Shown piece by piece: positions 1 through 5,654 of a stretch of DNA of 6,176 bases. Location of the stretch: contig CAZFGN010000032.1 of assembly GCA_964518695.1 (NCBI GenBank), positions 1-6,176 of the forward strand, given 5' to 3'. Both the position numbers and the translations under genes were made by a program. Every line of letters begins with the position of its first letter. The first letter of the stretch is position 1. Below the pieces are notes generated by a model. That model searched no databases and had not been told where the DNA came from. It saw only the letters and a program-made list of their open reading frames with translations. Origin of the DNA: CAZFGN01 sp964518695 (GTDB taxonomy: Bacteria; Patescibacteriota; Minisyncoccia; UBA6257; Colwellbacteraceae).

Positions 1-134
1 ATCCCTACTCCTCCACGTTGCGGCTGTGTTTCAAGCGTGTGGGATGCTTTAGTTGGCTTGTTTATTGAGAATAAAGTTGTTGCCAGTAATATAAATAAAG
101 CGAAAATGGTTGTTTCTTTTTTCCAACTGGACAT
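1..134 (-). CDS. Exported protein of unknown function, N-terminal fragment
   Basis: The gene runs off the left edge; only its first 44 codons are visible. They encode a clear Sec signal peptide: a charged start (MSSWKKE), a hydrophobic core at residues 8-24 (TTIFALFILLATTLFSI) and a probable signal peptidase I site after Lys-Ala at residue 30. The mature protein begins SHTLETQPQRGG. I chose the ATG at 134 over the one at 138. The 134 frame stays open and has the signal peptide, while the 138 frame stops after 29 codons. An AGGAA lies 6 nt before the 134 start. The gene follows the DUF916-like gene by 34 nt and probably belongs to the same transcript. Too little is present to name a family; by context it is another surface or secreted component. 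Confidence 0.8.
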   Translation of the reverse strand, partial: MSSWKKETTIFALFILLATTLFSINKPTKASHTLETQPQRGGVG

Positions 135-140
135 ACATAA

Positions 141-145
141 TTCCT
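141..145 (-). promoter_or_regulatory. Shine-Dalgarno-like site for the gene starting at 134
   Basis: AGGAA on the minus strand, 6 nt from the ATG at 134. It decides between the two overlapping ATGs (134 and 138), since it would be only 2 nt from the latter. It is the best-spaced ribosome-binding site in the window and overlaps the palindrome CCTATAATAGG (143-153). Confidence 0.55.
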
Positions 146-168
146 ATTATAGGCCACTATCCGGAAAA

Positions 169-1101
169 TTAGCTGGATTTTTGTTCTCCTCTGAACAATA
201 CGTTTAAAGCTAATTTGATTCTTTTTCTTCCCATATAAGCCAGCACGAGAAGCGTCAGTAAAACCACCCCATACACCGCTAAAAGTTTATACGGTATTAC
301 CCAATAAACTGTTATGGCTGATAAAGGCTCGTTGGTAGCGCCGTAAATCGCGGCGAGCGTAGCTTCATATCTACCAAACTGACTAGCTAATTTTAGGGGG
401 ATGTCTACTGTCCTGGCGCTTTGTGGTAAAACGTTCAGTTGTGGCAATTCCATCTTTACAACTTCTTTGCCAAGGACATTTTTTATAATAACAAAGCCTC
501 GCGGTTTTAAGTGAACAGTGCCATCATTTTTAAAACGCGCGATAAGTTTTTCCGGGCCGTATTCCGTAAGGTCCGAATCAGGATTGAAATCAACCAAACC
601 AAGATTTTCTGAAATTTCACCAGCCACGCTTAAAAGAAGCAGAGCTCCAACCTTTTGATTGATGCCCACTCCTCCGCCTGGAGCTTCTCCGGAAACTGTT
701 GCTAATACCGAGGCATAGTGCCCACCAGGCTCGCCTCCAGCTGGAATTTTTACGGTGAATTCAACTGTTTGAGAAGAGTGGGGCGATAGAGAAAAAGTTT
801 GAGGATTTAATGATACCCAGTTTGCCAAGCTATATGTGTTCGACTCTTCGTGGCTTTTTACGAGTACCTGCCCTTGCTCTCCGGCCGATACGAAGTCCTG
901 TACTTCCATAATCACTCCAATTCCGACATCTAAATCGTTATAAACCCTAACTAAGTTTGAAATCGTATCTCCGGAGTTACCGTTTAACTCAAAGTTTAAT
1001 GGTGCTATTGTTACAGCTTTCGCGTTGCTTGTAAATAAAACACTTGCTGCCGCGACTCCAATAAACAAGGCTATTTTCGTAATTTTGTAAGATTTTTTCA
1101 T
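169..1101 (-). CDS. DUF916-like (WxL-interacting) membrane-anchored surface protein
   Basis: This 310-residue protein has a signal peptide (residues 1-29, cleavage after Asn-Ala-Lys-Ala), an extracellular part of two beta-rich domains (about 30-140 and 160-262), one membrane helix (about 268-289) and a basic cytoplasmic tail beginning GRKRIK. The first domain carries hallmarks of the DUF916 family: a Trp (W95) before a Ser/Pro-rich turn, then VEFTVKIPAGGEPGGHYASV (113-132), the typical 'P..A..GGHY' strand pair. The second has 'RFKNDGTVHLKPRGFVIIKN' and ends in YWVIPYK at the membrane. In Gram-positive bacteria such proteins are encoded beside WxL surface proteins and are thought to tether them to the wall. 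Here it starts 2 nt after the stop of the WxL-like protein (TAG-GT-ATG), so translation is probably coupled; the only ribosome-binding signal is a weak AGG. It has no cysteine. It is a paralogue of the protein at 4564-5637. Family membership is likely; the exact ligand is unknown. Confidence 0.82.
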   Translation of the reverse strand: MKKSYKITKIALFIGVAAASVLFTSNAKAVTIAPLNFELNGNSGDTISNLVRVYNDLDVGIGVIMEVQDFVSAGEQGQVLVKSHEESNTYSLANWVSLNPQTFSLSPHSSQTVEFTVKIPAGGEPGGHYASVLATVSGEAPGGGVGINQKVGALLLLSVAGEISENLGLVDFNPDSDLTEYGPEKLIARFKNDGTVHLKPRGFVIIKNVLGKEVVKMELPQLNVLPQSARTVDIPLKLASQFGRYEATLAAIYGATNEPLSAITVYWVIPYKLLAVYGVVLLTLLVLAYMGRKRIKLALNVLFRGEQKSS

Positions 1102-1103
1102 AC

Positions 1104-2354
1104 CTAAAAAGTTGGGCTTGCTATATAAGTTACGGTGTTTGAATAAGCCCCCGCCGGTTGGACACCGCTAATGTTTAGTTTATATTCTACACGACTAATT
1201 TTAGCACTGACCGGAGCAGCATTAGAAGCGACAGTTGTTACGGCTTCTCCGCCGCCGTCAGGGTCACAAACGCCCGCGGCGCCAGTGCAGGCAAATTGTC
1301 TGTAATTAGTGCTCGCGGAAATCGCGCAATCTCCTTGGGCACCTCCCGAATCTTCACAAGAGTAGCCAAACCCGTTAACGGTAGTCGTTGACCAAGCGTC
1401 AGAGACGGCATGCGTCATAGTGCCGTTATTCCCCAAACTATCGTCAATAGTTTTGTCGTTTGAATCAGGCGCTGTTCTCAAAAGGCTTTGGTTTTCTTCA
1501 GCCGTTATTCCATAACCAGTTGCGCCATTCGTTGATACTGTTAAGTCGTGACAGGCATGGAAAAATGTATTAGTTGAGGAAATGGTACCAAATGGAACCG
1601 CGGCATTGGTTGTTACCGTATCGGGACCGCCTAAAGTTGTAAATGATGTGTCGCAATCAGCGTTCAAAACCCCACCTATAACGAAAGACAGGCTTTCGTC
1701 AACTGTAACCGAAACAGCCACTCCTTCGATAATGGCAACCAAGGCAGTTCCGGTGTCGTCGTTTCCAATAGTTCCAGTGATTTCAACAGACTTTACGTTA
1801 GCTGTTCCAACTCCCACAGCTTGCTTTGATGCATTTGTAATTCGTTCTATGCCGGTAACCCCCGTTTCGGCGTTTGTTCCAATCTCAATACAAATTTCAG
1901 ACCCGGAGGTTATTGCGGTGGTACCATTGGTAAAAGTTAATACCGTAGCGCTTGTCCTAACAACACCCATTGTTGTGGTGACAGGGGCGGCAGCAAGTGC
2001 CATTTCGGTATCTCCGCCGGCAGCATCACAGGCGGCATCCGGAGTAGTGTCATAACTAAGGTCTATATCTTCAAAATCTAACGCGGCAGGTATTGGAGTG
2101 CCGTCAAAATTATTTGTTAATATAATAGTTTCACCAGAGGCTAGCCCGTTCGTTGCCGTAAAGAAAAGAGTGTGGTTTGCAACTGTGCTGGACGTTGAGG
2201 TTGAGAGTATAAGTTTCGTGCCTGTTAAAACGCCCGCTTTAGCTTCGTTCACAAACACAAACAAACCGCCAGTTGCAAGTATTAATGCTGTAACCAAAAC
2301 GCTTGCCAGCGTTACTCGACCACGATTTTCTTTTATATTTTTAAGAATTTTCAT
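1104..2354 (-). CDS. Secreted cysteine-containing surface protein with WxL-like C-terminus
   Basis: This 416-residue protein has an N-terminal export signal: a basic segment (residues 1-13), a hydrophobic stretch (15-35) and probable cleavage after Glu-Ala-Lys-Ala at residue 40. The mature part is Thr/Ser/Gly/Ala-rich and predicted all-beta. Residues 41-200 look like one adhesin-type sandwich. From about 210 a second begins (VAVSVTVDESLSFVIGG), with a 'DLTVSTNGATGYGIT' strand pair at 270-284. There are eight cysteines (109, 155, 234, 268, 333, 343, 356, 363), an even number that suggests disulfides outside the cell. The end, AGAYSNTVTYIASPTF, resembles the last motif of WxL domains (G-x-Y ... 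W-x-L ... P) with Tyr-Ile in place of Trp-x-Leu. The same terminal pattern ends the gene at 6049. No LPXTG motif or C-terminal membrane helix is visible, so retention probably relies on a partner, most simply the DUF916-like protein encoded immediately downstream. No Shine-Dalgarno precedes the ATG. The function (adhesion or surface layer) is inferred. Confidence 0.75.
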   Translation of the reverse strand: MKILKNIKENRGRVTLASVLVTALILATGGLFVFVNEAKAGVLTGTKLILSTSTSSTVANHTLFFTATNGLASGETIILTNNFDGTPIPAALDFEDIDLSYDTTPDAACDAAGGDTEMALAAAPVTTTMGVVRTSATVLTFTNGTTAITSGSEICIEIGTNAETGVTGIERITNASKQAVGVGTANVKSVEITGTIGNDDTGTALVAIIEGVAVSVTVDESLSFVIGGVLNADCDTSFTTLGGPDTVTTNAAVPFGTISSTNTFFHACHDLTVSTNGATGYGITAEENQSLLRTAPDSNDKTIDDSLGNNGTMTHAVSDAWSTTTVNGFGYSCEDSGGAQGDCAISASTNYRQFACTGAAGVCDPDGGGEAVTTVASNAAPVSAKISRVEYKLNISGVQPAGAYSNTVTYIASPTF

Positions 2355-2410
2355 CTTTAGTAGTTAGACCCATTTGTACTCGTTTAGACGGGAATTCCTC
2401 TTACTATAAT

Positions 2411-2439
2411 ATTATACATTATTAGGGTTTTAATTAAAA
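2411..2439 (-). promoter_or_regulatory. Candidate promoter for the surface protein/DUF916 pair
   Basis: A consensus TATAAT at 2411-2416 lies in the 87-nt spacer between the fibre gene and the surface-protein gene. The hexamer 17 nt upstream (2434-2439, TTTTAA) is a poor -35, so support rests on the -10 box alone in an AT-rich spacer where chance matches are likely. Transcription would start near 2404, leaving a leader of about 50 nt. That leader holds an 8-bp palindrome GGAATTCC (2391-2398) and an isolated GAGGA too far from the start codon to serve it. Confidence 0.35.
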
Positions 2440-2441
2440 TT

Positions 2442-4136
2442 TTAAGGACAAGTCATCAAAGCCGTACTTAATACCCCCGTGTTTTCAACCGTAACCTTAT
2501 AACAATTCGGCCCATTAGTTGCTTTAAGGATGATTCCATTACCCTGTGTAGTAACTGCCACATCGCCACCAACAACGTGTAATCTTGCCTTTGCGGATAG
2601 TGTTCCTATGCCGATATCGCCGTCCGGTTCGATTATCATCCTCTCTGAACCTCCATTAGGACTAATATTATTAGAAGCCGTGATAAAACGAATATCTGTA
2701 GCAGAATTGCCCAAAGACGTACCCCCACCAAAAATGAGGATATTACTGAGAGGGATCGACTGCATAAGCATTCCATAGAAAGGCTCTTTTGTGTTATCAA
2801 AATGTGGCACTCCAAATAAATTTGTTTTTGAATTTAAATTTAAGTTGGTATCGCTCCATAACAAAGTTCCCGAAGGTACAACTCCCTGTAGACCAACTTG
2901 TGGTGTATTTGTGCCAATCCCCAACCTTTTATTAATATCATCCCAATAGAAACTTGTATTATTTTGAGAAATCAACTTACCTGATCCAATAAAGGGAACT
3001 GAGCCTACAGTAAGACTAGGCAGAAATAAATTTCCACCGATAGTGGTATCACTTGTTATATTCGCTGTACCTGATACGTGAAGTTTCGACGTCGGTGATG
3101 CCGTCCCAATTCCTACGTTGCCGGCATTTGCCTCAGTAATAAAAGCGTATTTGTTAGTGATTATACCGGTTCCCGTAGGAGAGGTGATATAAGCTCCATA
3201 CCAGTTTGTCAAAGCCGTTCCACCGTTATAAACAATACCGCTCTTAATACCGGTGTAATCCGCAGTTGCTGTAACGGTTGGGTTAATTTCCAATCTTGAC
3301 CCTGGAGATACTGTCCCGATACCTACATTTCCTCCAGTAGGGTTCAGAATAATGTTGCCTTTGTTGTTAACGTCAGAAGTGGAGTCGAGTGTTAATGTGG
3401 CACTAGATGTGGAGTTACCGAATAATTTGAAACCTCCGGCGTTTACGTCTTGTAGCCAGGGGGTTTGAGGGGCGGGGTTTTGCCATGTCCCCACACCAGA
3501 CGCATCAGAGGTGAGAACATAACCGCTAGTGGGTGTGGTAGTTAATTTAAAGCCAGTCACCTCAATAGTGCCAGCTACAGTCAGTTTTTGCCCGGGATTA
3601 GTCGTTCCAATACCAACATTGCCTGTATTCTCAACTCTGAAAAGTTCGTTTGTTCCTAACCCAACTAGTAAAGGTTGTGATGGAAAGATATTACCAATAG
3701 AAAAGTTATTCCCTTTTCCCTTTAGTCCGTTTGTTCCGTCTGTTTCGATGCGATAGTAATCATTTGTGCTATCCCATTGTGCAAATCCATATTGCCCAGA
3801 AATGCCGCTATCACCAATTACAATTCTAGGGTTTTGCCCGTTATTAAAAAGCCAGAAATCGCCCCCAACGATATTCAATTTGGATTCTGGAGTTGAGGTC
3901 CCAATCCCGATATTACCGAGGGTATCAACTCTTATCCTTTCGCTACCATTGGTGATAAATGATAAACCGAAATTATCCAAAGTACCCAAGATTCCCAACT
4001 CACCGAAAGTGTTACCGCCTTGGATAAAATTTCTAACTCCAACCACAGCATAGGTATAAGGAATATAAGTGATGACTAAAGCCACCATAAGAGATAGGGC
4101 TATTGCCAAACTTATTAATACACGAACCCTTTTCAT
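2442..4136 (-). CDS. Exported fibre-like protein with GIGT repeats
   Basis: This 564-residue protein starts with a basic, hydrophobic export signal (MKRVRVLISLAIALSLMVAL, then a possible cleavage after Tyr-Ala at 30, or an uncleaved anchor). The rest is Gly/Asn/Thr/Ser-rich and has six copies of a motif of the type (G)N(V/I)GIGT-x-x-P-x-x-K-L-x-(V/I)-x-G at residues 72-92, 171-189, 268-285, 338-356, 404-418 and 505-524. Three copies are preceded by a strand of the type ERIRV, ELFRV or ERMII. These 'GNVGIGT.SP..KL.V' units are typical of phage tail-fibre and trimeric beta-structured adhesins, where an S74 autochaperone domain often follows. No S74 domain is visible here. The protein ends in a short strand-turn-strand (residues 534-564) with cysteines at 545 and 563. 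An export signal and surface-protein neighbours favour a cell-surface fibre or adhesin over a virion part. The start has no Shine-Dalgarno, but a good extended -10 promoter lies just upstream. The trimeric state and the target are unknown. Confidence 0.75.
   Translation of the reverse strand: MKRVRVLISLAIALSLMVALVITYIPYTYAVVGVRNFIQGGNTFGELGILGTLDNFGLSFITNGSERIRVDTLGNIGIGTSTPESKLNIVGGDFWLFNNGQNPRIVIGDSGISGQYGFAQWDSTNDYYRIETDGTNGLKGKGNNFSIGNIFPSQPLLVGLGTNELFRVENTGNVGIGTTNPGQKLTVAGTIEVTGFKLTTTPTSGYVLTSDASGVGTWQNPAPQTPWLQDVNAGGFKLFGNSTSSATLTLDSTSDVNNKGNIILNPTGGNVGIGTVSPGSRLEINPTVTATADYTGIKSGIVYNGGTALTNWYGAYITSPTGTGIITNKYAFITEANAGNVGIGTASPTSKLHVSGTANITSDTTIGGNLFLPSLTVGSVPFIGSGKLISQNNTSFYWDDINKRLGIGTNTPQVGLQGVVPSGTLLWSDTNLNLNSKTNLFGVPHFDNTKEPFYGMLMQSIPLSNILIFGGGTSLGNSATDIRFITASNNISPNGGSERMIIEPDGDIGIGTLSAKARLHVVGGDVAVTTQGNGIILKATNGPNCYKVTVENTGVLSTALMTCP
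2565..3923 (-). repeat. Six degenerate GIGT protein repeats in the fibre gene
   Basis: The repeat units lie at 3861-3923, 3570-3626, 3282-3335, 3069-3125, 2883-2927 and 2565-2624. The first Gly of GIGT falls at residues 77, 175, 272, 342, 406 and 509, giving spacings of 98, 97, 70, 64 and 103 residues. Conservation is at protein level; the DNA copies have diverged (for example different codons for Gly-Ile-Gly-Thr), so the repeat is old or under protein-level selection. The fifth unit (RLGIGTNTPQVGLQG) is the most degenerate. Confidence 0.8.
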
Positions 4137-4138
4137 TT

Positions 4139-4156
4139 GTTTAAATAAAATTAAAC
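4139..4156 (-). promoter_or_regulatory. Small leader hairpin before the fibre start codon
   Basis: On the minus strand GTTTAA and TTAAAC form a 6-bp stem with a 6-nt AT loop, ending 2 nt before the ATG at 4136. It would sit in the roughly 29-nt leader expected from the extended -10 promoter. It is AT-rich and weak, and may simply be chance in AT-rich DNA. Confidence 0.25.
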
Positions 4157-4171
4157 ATTCTCGACAATTCT

Positions 4172-4200
4172 ATTATACCACAATACCATAATTCTGTTAT
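4172..4200 (-). promoter_or_regulatory. Extended -10 promoter for the fibre gene
   Basis: TGGTATAAT at 4172-4180 on the minus strand is a perfect extended -10 element (TGnTATAAT). Seventeen bases upstream of the hexamer is ATAACA (4195-4200), matching TTGACA at four of six positions. The predicted start near 4165 leaves a leader of about 29 nt before the ATG at 4136. This is the strongest sigma-70-type promoter in the window, and suggests the fibre gene can be transcribed separately from the upstream genes. Confidence 0.6.
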
Positions 4201-4209
4201 TGGCAATAA
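4197..4209. promoter_or_regulatory. 13-bp palindrome over the -35 region, possible operator
   Basis: TTATTG-G-CAATAA is a perfect inverted repeat with a one-base centre. It overlaps the proposed -35 of the fibre promoter (4195-4200). Position and symmetry fit a dimeric repressor site, but no second copy was found at the other candidate promoters and no regulator is encoded in the window. RNA folding is unlikely with a one-base loop. Confidence 0.3.
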
Positions 4210-4221
4210 ATCCACGCTTAT

Positions 4222-4521
4222 TTACCTTTTTTTCTCTAATATCTCAATACGACGTTCCAAAGCTTTTAATTCATATCTATCTACCTTTTCTTTTAGATCA
4301 CCTTTGATGATATGCAAATCCATCTTCATAATCTCTATATCCTCTGTATTTTTTACTACCATATCGCGAATAATTGAAAGCTGTCTTTGCATTCCAGACA
4401 TAGATTCAGCAACGAGCTGAATCTGCGATTTAAAATCTTCAACAACTACGCCCAAATAGCGCTGATATTCTTCGCGCTGTCCTTCTAAGATAGTTTTGAG
4501 CGATTTTTCGCTTAATTCCAT
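4222..4521 (-). CDS. Small coiled-coil protein of unknown function
   Basis: This 99-residue, highly charged protein is predicted to be almost entirely alpha-helical. From about residue 10 to the end it shows heptad-like spacing of Leu, Ile, Val and Met between Lys/Glu/Asp-rich segments (for example DIEIMKMDLHIIKGDLKEKV and ALERRIEILEKKR), so a dimeric or higher coiled coil is likely. There is no signal peptide, membrane helix or cysteine, so it should be cytoplasmic. I use the ATG at 4521. An upstream in-frame TTG at 4542 would add seven residues (LYTSLH after the initiator) but has no ribosome-binding site and would overlap the candidate promoter. The chosen ATG also lacks a Shine-Dalgarno. 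It lies 42 nt after the DUF916-like gene and 85 nt before the fibre gene. I do not recognise a named family. Confidence 0.65.
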   Translation of the reverse strand: MELSEKSLKTILEGQREEYQRYLGVVVEDFKSQIQLVAESMSGMQRQLSIIRDMVVKNTEDIEIMKMDLHIIKGDLKEKVDRYELKALERRIEILEKKR

Positions 4522-4530
4522 ATGCAATGA

Positions 4531-4559
4531 AGTATATAACAACCAAAAATCAGGAACAA
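4531..4559 (-). promoter_or_regulatory. Candidate promoter for the coiled-coil gene
   Basis: On the minus strand, TTGTTC (4554-4559; matches TTGACA at three positions including the TTG) is followed after 17 nt by TATACT (4531-4536; five of six to TATAAT). The start point would fall about 7 nt further, within a few bases of the ATG at 4521, giving a leaderless or nearly leaderless mRNA. That fits the lack of a Shine-Dalgarno, but the -35 is weak. Confidence 0.35.
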
Positions 4560-4563
4560 GACA

Positions 4564-5637
4564 TCAATGAGGTTTGCCCTTTATAATAGTTCTCAAAAAG
4601 TCGCCTAAACGGTGAGGCAATTTAAATTTAATAAAGAAATAGACGAGAACTAAGATTGAAGCCAAAAGAGGAGTCCAGAATTTCCACGGGATTACCCAGA
4701 AGTTGATAGTGGAAACCACCGGCGGTTCGTTGGGAATACTTAAGGTTAAAACCGCGCTGTAAGTTCCTAAATAAGAATTTCTCTTAAGCTGGTATGCTAT
4801 TGAATTAAATATGTTAGATGTAAATGACGTTGACTTTTCCAGTGGTGGTGGGAAAACCTGAATCTCCAAATCTCTACTTTTATTTGGTAGTAGATATCTT
4901 TCCTTAAGTTCGATTTTGGAAACAGTCCTACCAAAAAAATTCTTAATCTCTACGAATCCTGATGATTTGAAGTGATATATGCCAGTGTTCCTTACTTTGG
5001 CTATCAGAGTCTTAACGGCATCTTCAAACACTCCGGCTTTCGCCCTATTTATAAATGTTTTTTCTAATAAACCGATGTGACGCGCGTCTTTTGGATTGAT
5101 TGATAACACCTCGGCACCGTAGGCGACCCTATTTCCCTCTAAGGTTAGTAACGGAACTTTTACGAAAAACAATACTCCAAGTTCAGGAATAAGTCGTGGA
5201 CCATCCGCCTCAAAATAATGTTCCGGTAGAACCGATTGAAGGCGCATCATCACGAGGTACGTTCCCGGAGAAACATCTTCTGGAACCTTAATGGTAAAAT
5301 TAACTTCTTTGGCCTTGTCCGGTTCTATAATCAAATCTGTTGTTTTTAATTTGAACCACTTAGTAGCATTCAAAGCCGGTTCGGAGGTTACAAACTCAAT
5401 ATCTTCAGAATCTCCTTTCAAGTCCCAGAGGTTCAGTTGAATATGAACCGGAAGCGAGACAGTAGGCGAAGTATTGAACACCGCTAAATCGCCTTTGTAG
5501 CTATCCCCCGCCTGAATTTCTAAGTCGAAGGTGTTTGTGTCGACGCCTAAGCCGACCTCGGCAGCGTGCGCCGAAATAGGATTTAGGATGTAGAGTGTAG
5601 AAATAGTGAATGCCAAGAAGAATTTGGAATTTTTCAT
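4564..5637 (-). CDS. DUF916-like membrane-anchored surface protein (paralogue)
   Basis: This 357-residue protein has a signal peptide (residues 1-25, cleavage after Ala-His-Ala), an all-beta ectodomain, a membrane helix (about 319-337) and a basic tail ending IIKGKPH. The N-terminal domain (26-165) has W94 and FTIKVPEDVSPGTYLVMMRL (114-133), matching the DUF916 strand pair in the protein at 169-1101. The second domain (about 168-310) has LIAKVRNTGIYHFKSSGF and ends in FWVIPWK at the membrane, parallel to LIARFKNDGTVHLKPRGF and YWVIPYK in the paralogue. It is 47 residues longer, mainly from an insertion near 180-207 (charged, possibly helical) and another near 264-288. There is no cysteine. 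It starts 10 nt after the four-helix-bundle gene with no Shine-Dalgarno, and its usual partner, a WxL-like surface protein, lies one gene upstream. The gene ends in TGA, showing that TGA is a stop here. The likely role is anchoring or presenting surface proteins. Confidence 0.78.
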   Translation of the reverse strand: MKNSKFFLAFTISTLYILNPISAHAAEVGLGVDTNTFDLEIQAGDSYKGDLAVFNTSPTVSLPVHIQLNLWDLKGDSEDIEFVTSEPALNATKWFKLKTTDLIIEPDKAKEVNFTIKVPEDVSPGTYLVMMRLQSVLPEHYFEADGPRLIPELGVLFFVKVPLLTLEGNRVAYGAEVLSINPKDARHIGLLEKTFINRAKAGVFEDAVKTLIAKVRNTGIYHFKSSGFVEIKNFFGRTVSKIELKERYLLPNKSRDLEIQVFPPPLEKSTSFTSNIFNSIAYQLKRNSYLGTYSAVLTLSIPNEPPVVSTINFWVIPWKFWTPLLASILVLVYFFIKFKLPHRLGDFLRTIIKGKPH

Positions 5638-5640
5638 AGA

Positions 5641-5654
5641 TTAGAGTTTAGAAT
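5641..5654 (+). repeat. Left arm of inverted repeat framing the four-helix gene
   Basis: TTAGAGTTTAGAAT on the plus strand. Its reverse complement matches the right arm (6020-6033) at 13 of 14 positions. The arm contains the TAA stop of the four-helix-bundle gene (5648-5650) and ends 3 nt before the ATG of the DUF916-like gene. Confidence 0.6.

Noticed and set aside
146..151. TATAAT before the exported gene at 134 as a standard promoter
   Set aside because: No acceptable -35 occurs 16-18 nt upstream, the box overlaps the ribosome-binding site and the start would fall about 5 nt before the ATG. It is kept only as a low-interest observation.
1582..2367. Plus-strand open frames opposite the surface-protein gene
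   Set aside because: They are antisense shadows of a clearly coding minus-strand gene, lack ribosome-binding sites and signal-like starts, and have low-complexity Val/Pro/Ser composition expected from complementing Thr/Gly codons.
2428..2445. Terminator hairpin after the fibre gene
   Set aside because: TTTTAATTAAAA (2428-2439) and TTAAAATTTTAA (2434-2445) are palindromic but purely A/T, with no GC stem and no loop-plus-U-tract arrangement, so they do not make a convincing rho-independent terminator.
2530..4053. Plus-strand open frames opposite the fibre gene
   Set aside because: These Pro/Ile/Ser-rich frames arise from the repeated Gly-Ile-Gly-Thr codons on the other strand; the coding evidence (signal, repeats, continuous 564-codon frame) is all on the minus strand.
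2442..4136. Fibre gene as part of a prophage
   Set aside because: No other phage gene is present and the protein has an export signal, which virion fibres do not need; the neighbours are cell-surface proteins.
4522..4542. TTG at 4542 as start of the coiled-coil gene
   Set aside because: It adds only seven residues, lacks a ribosome-binding site and overlaps the candidate promoter; the in-frame ATG at 4521 is simpler.
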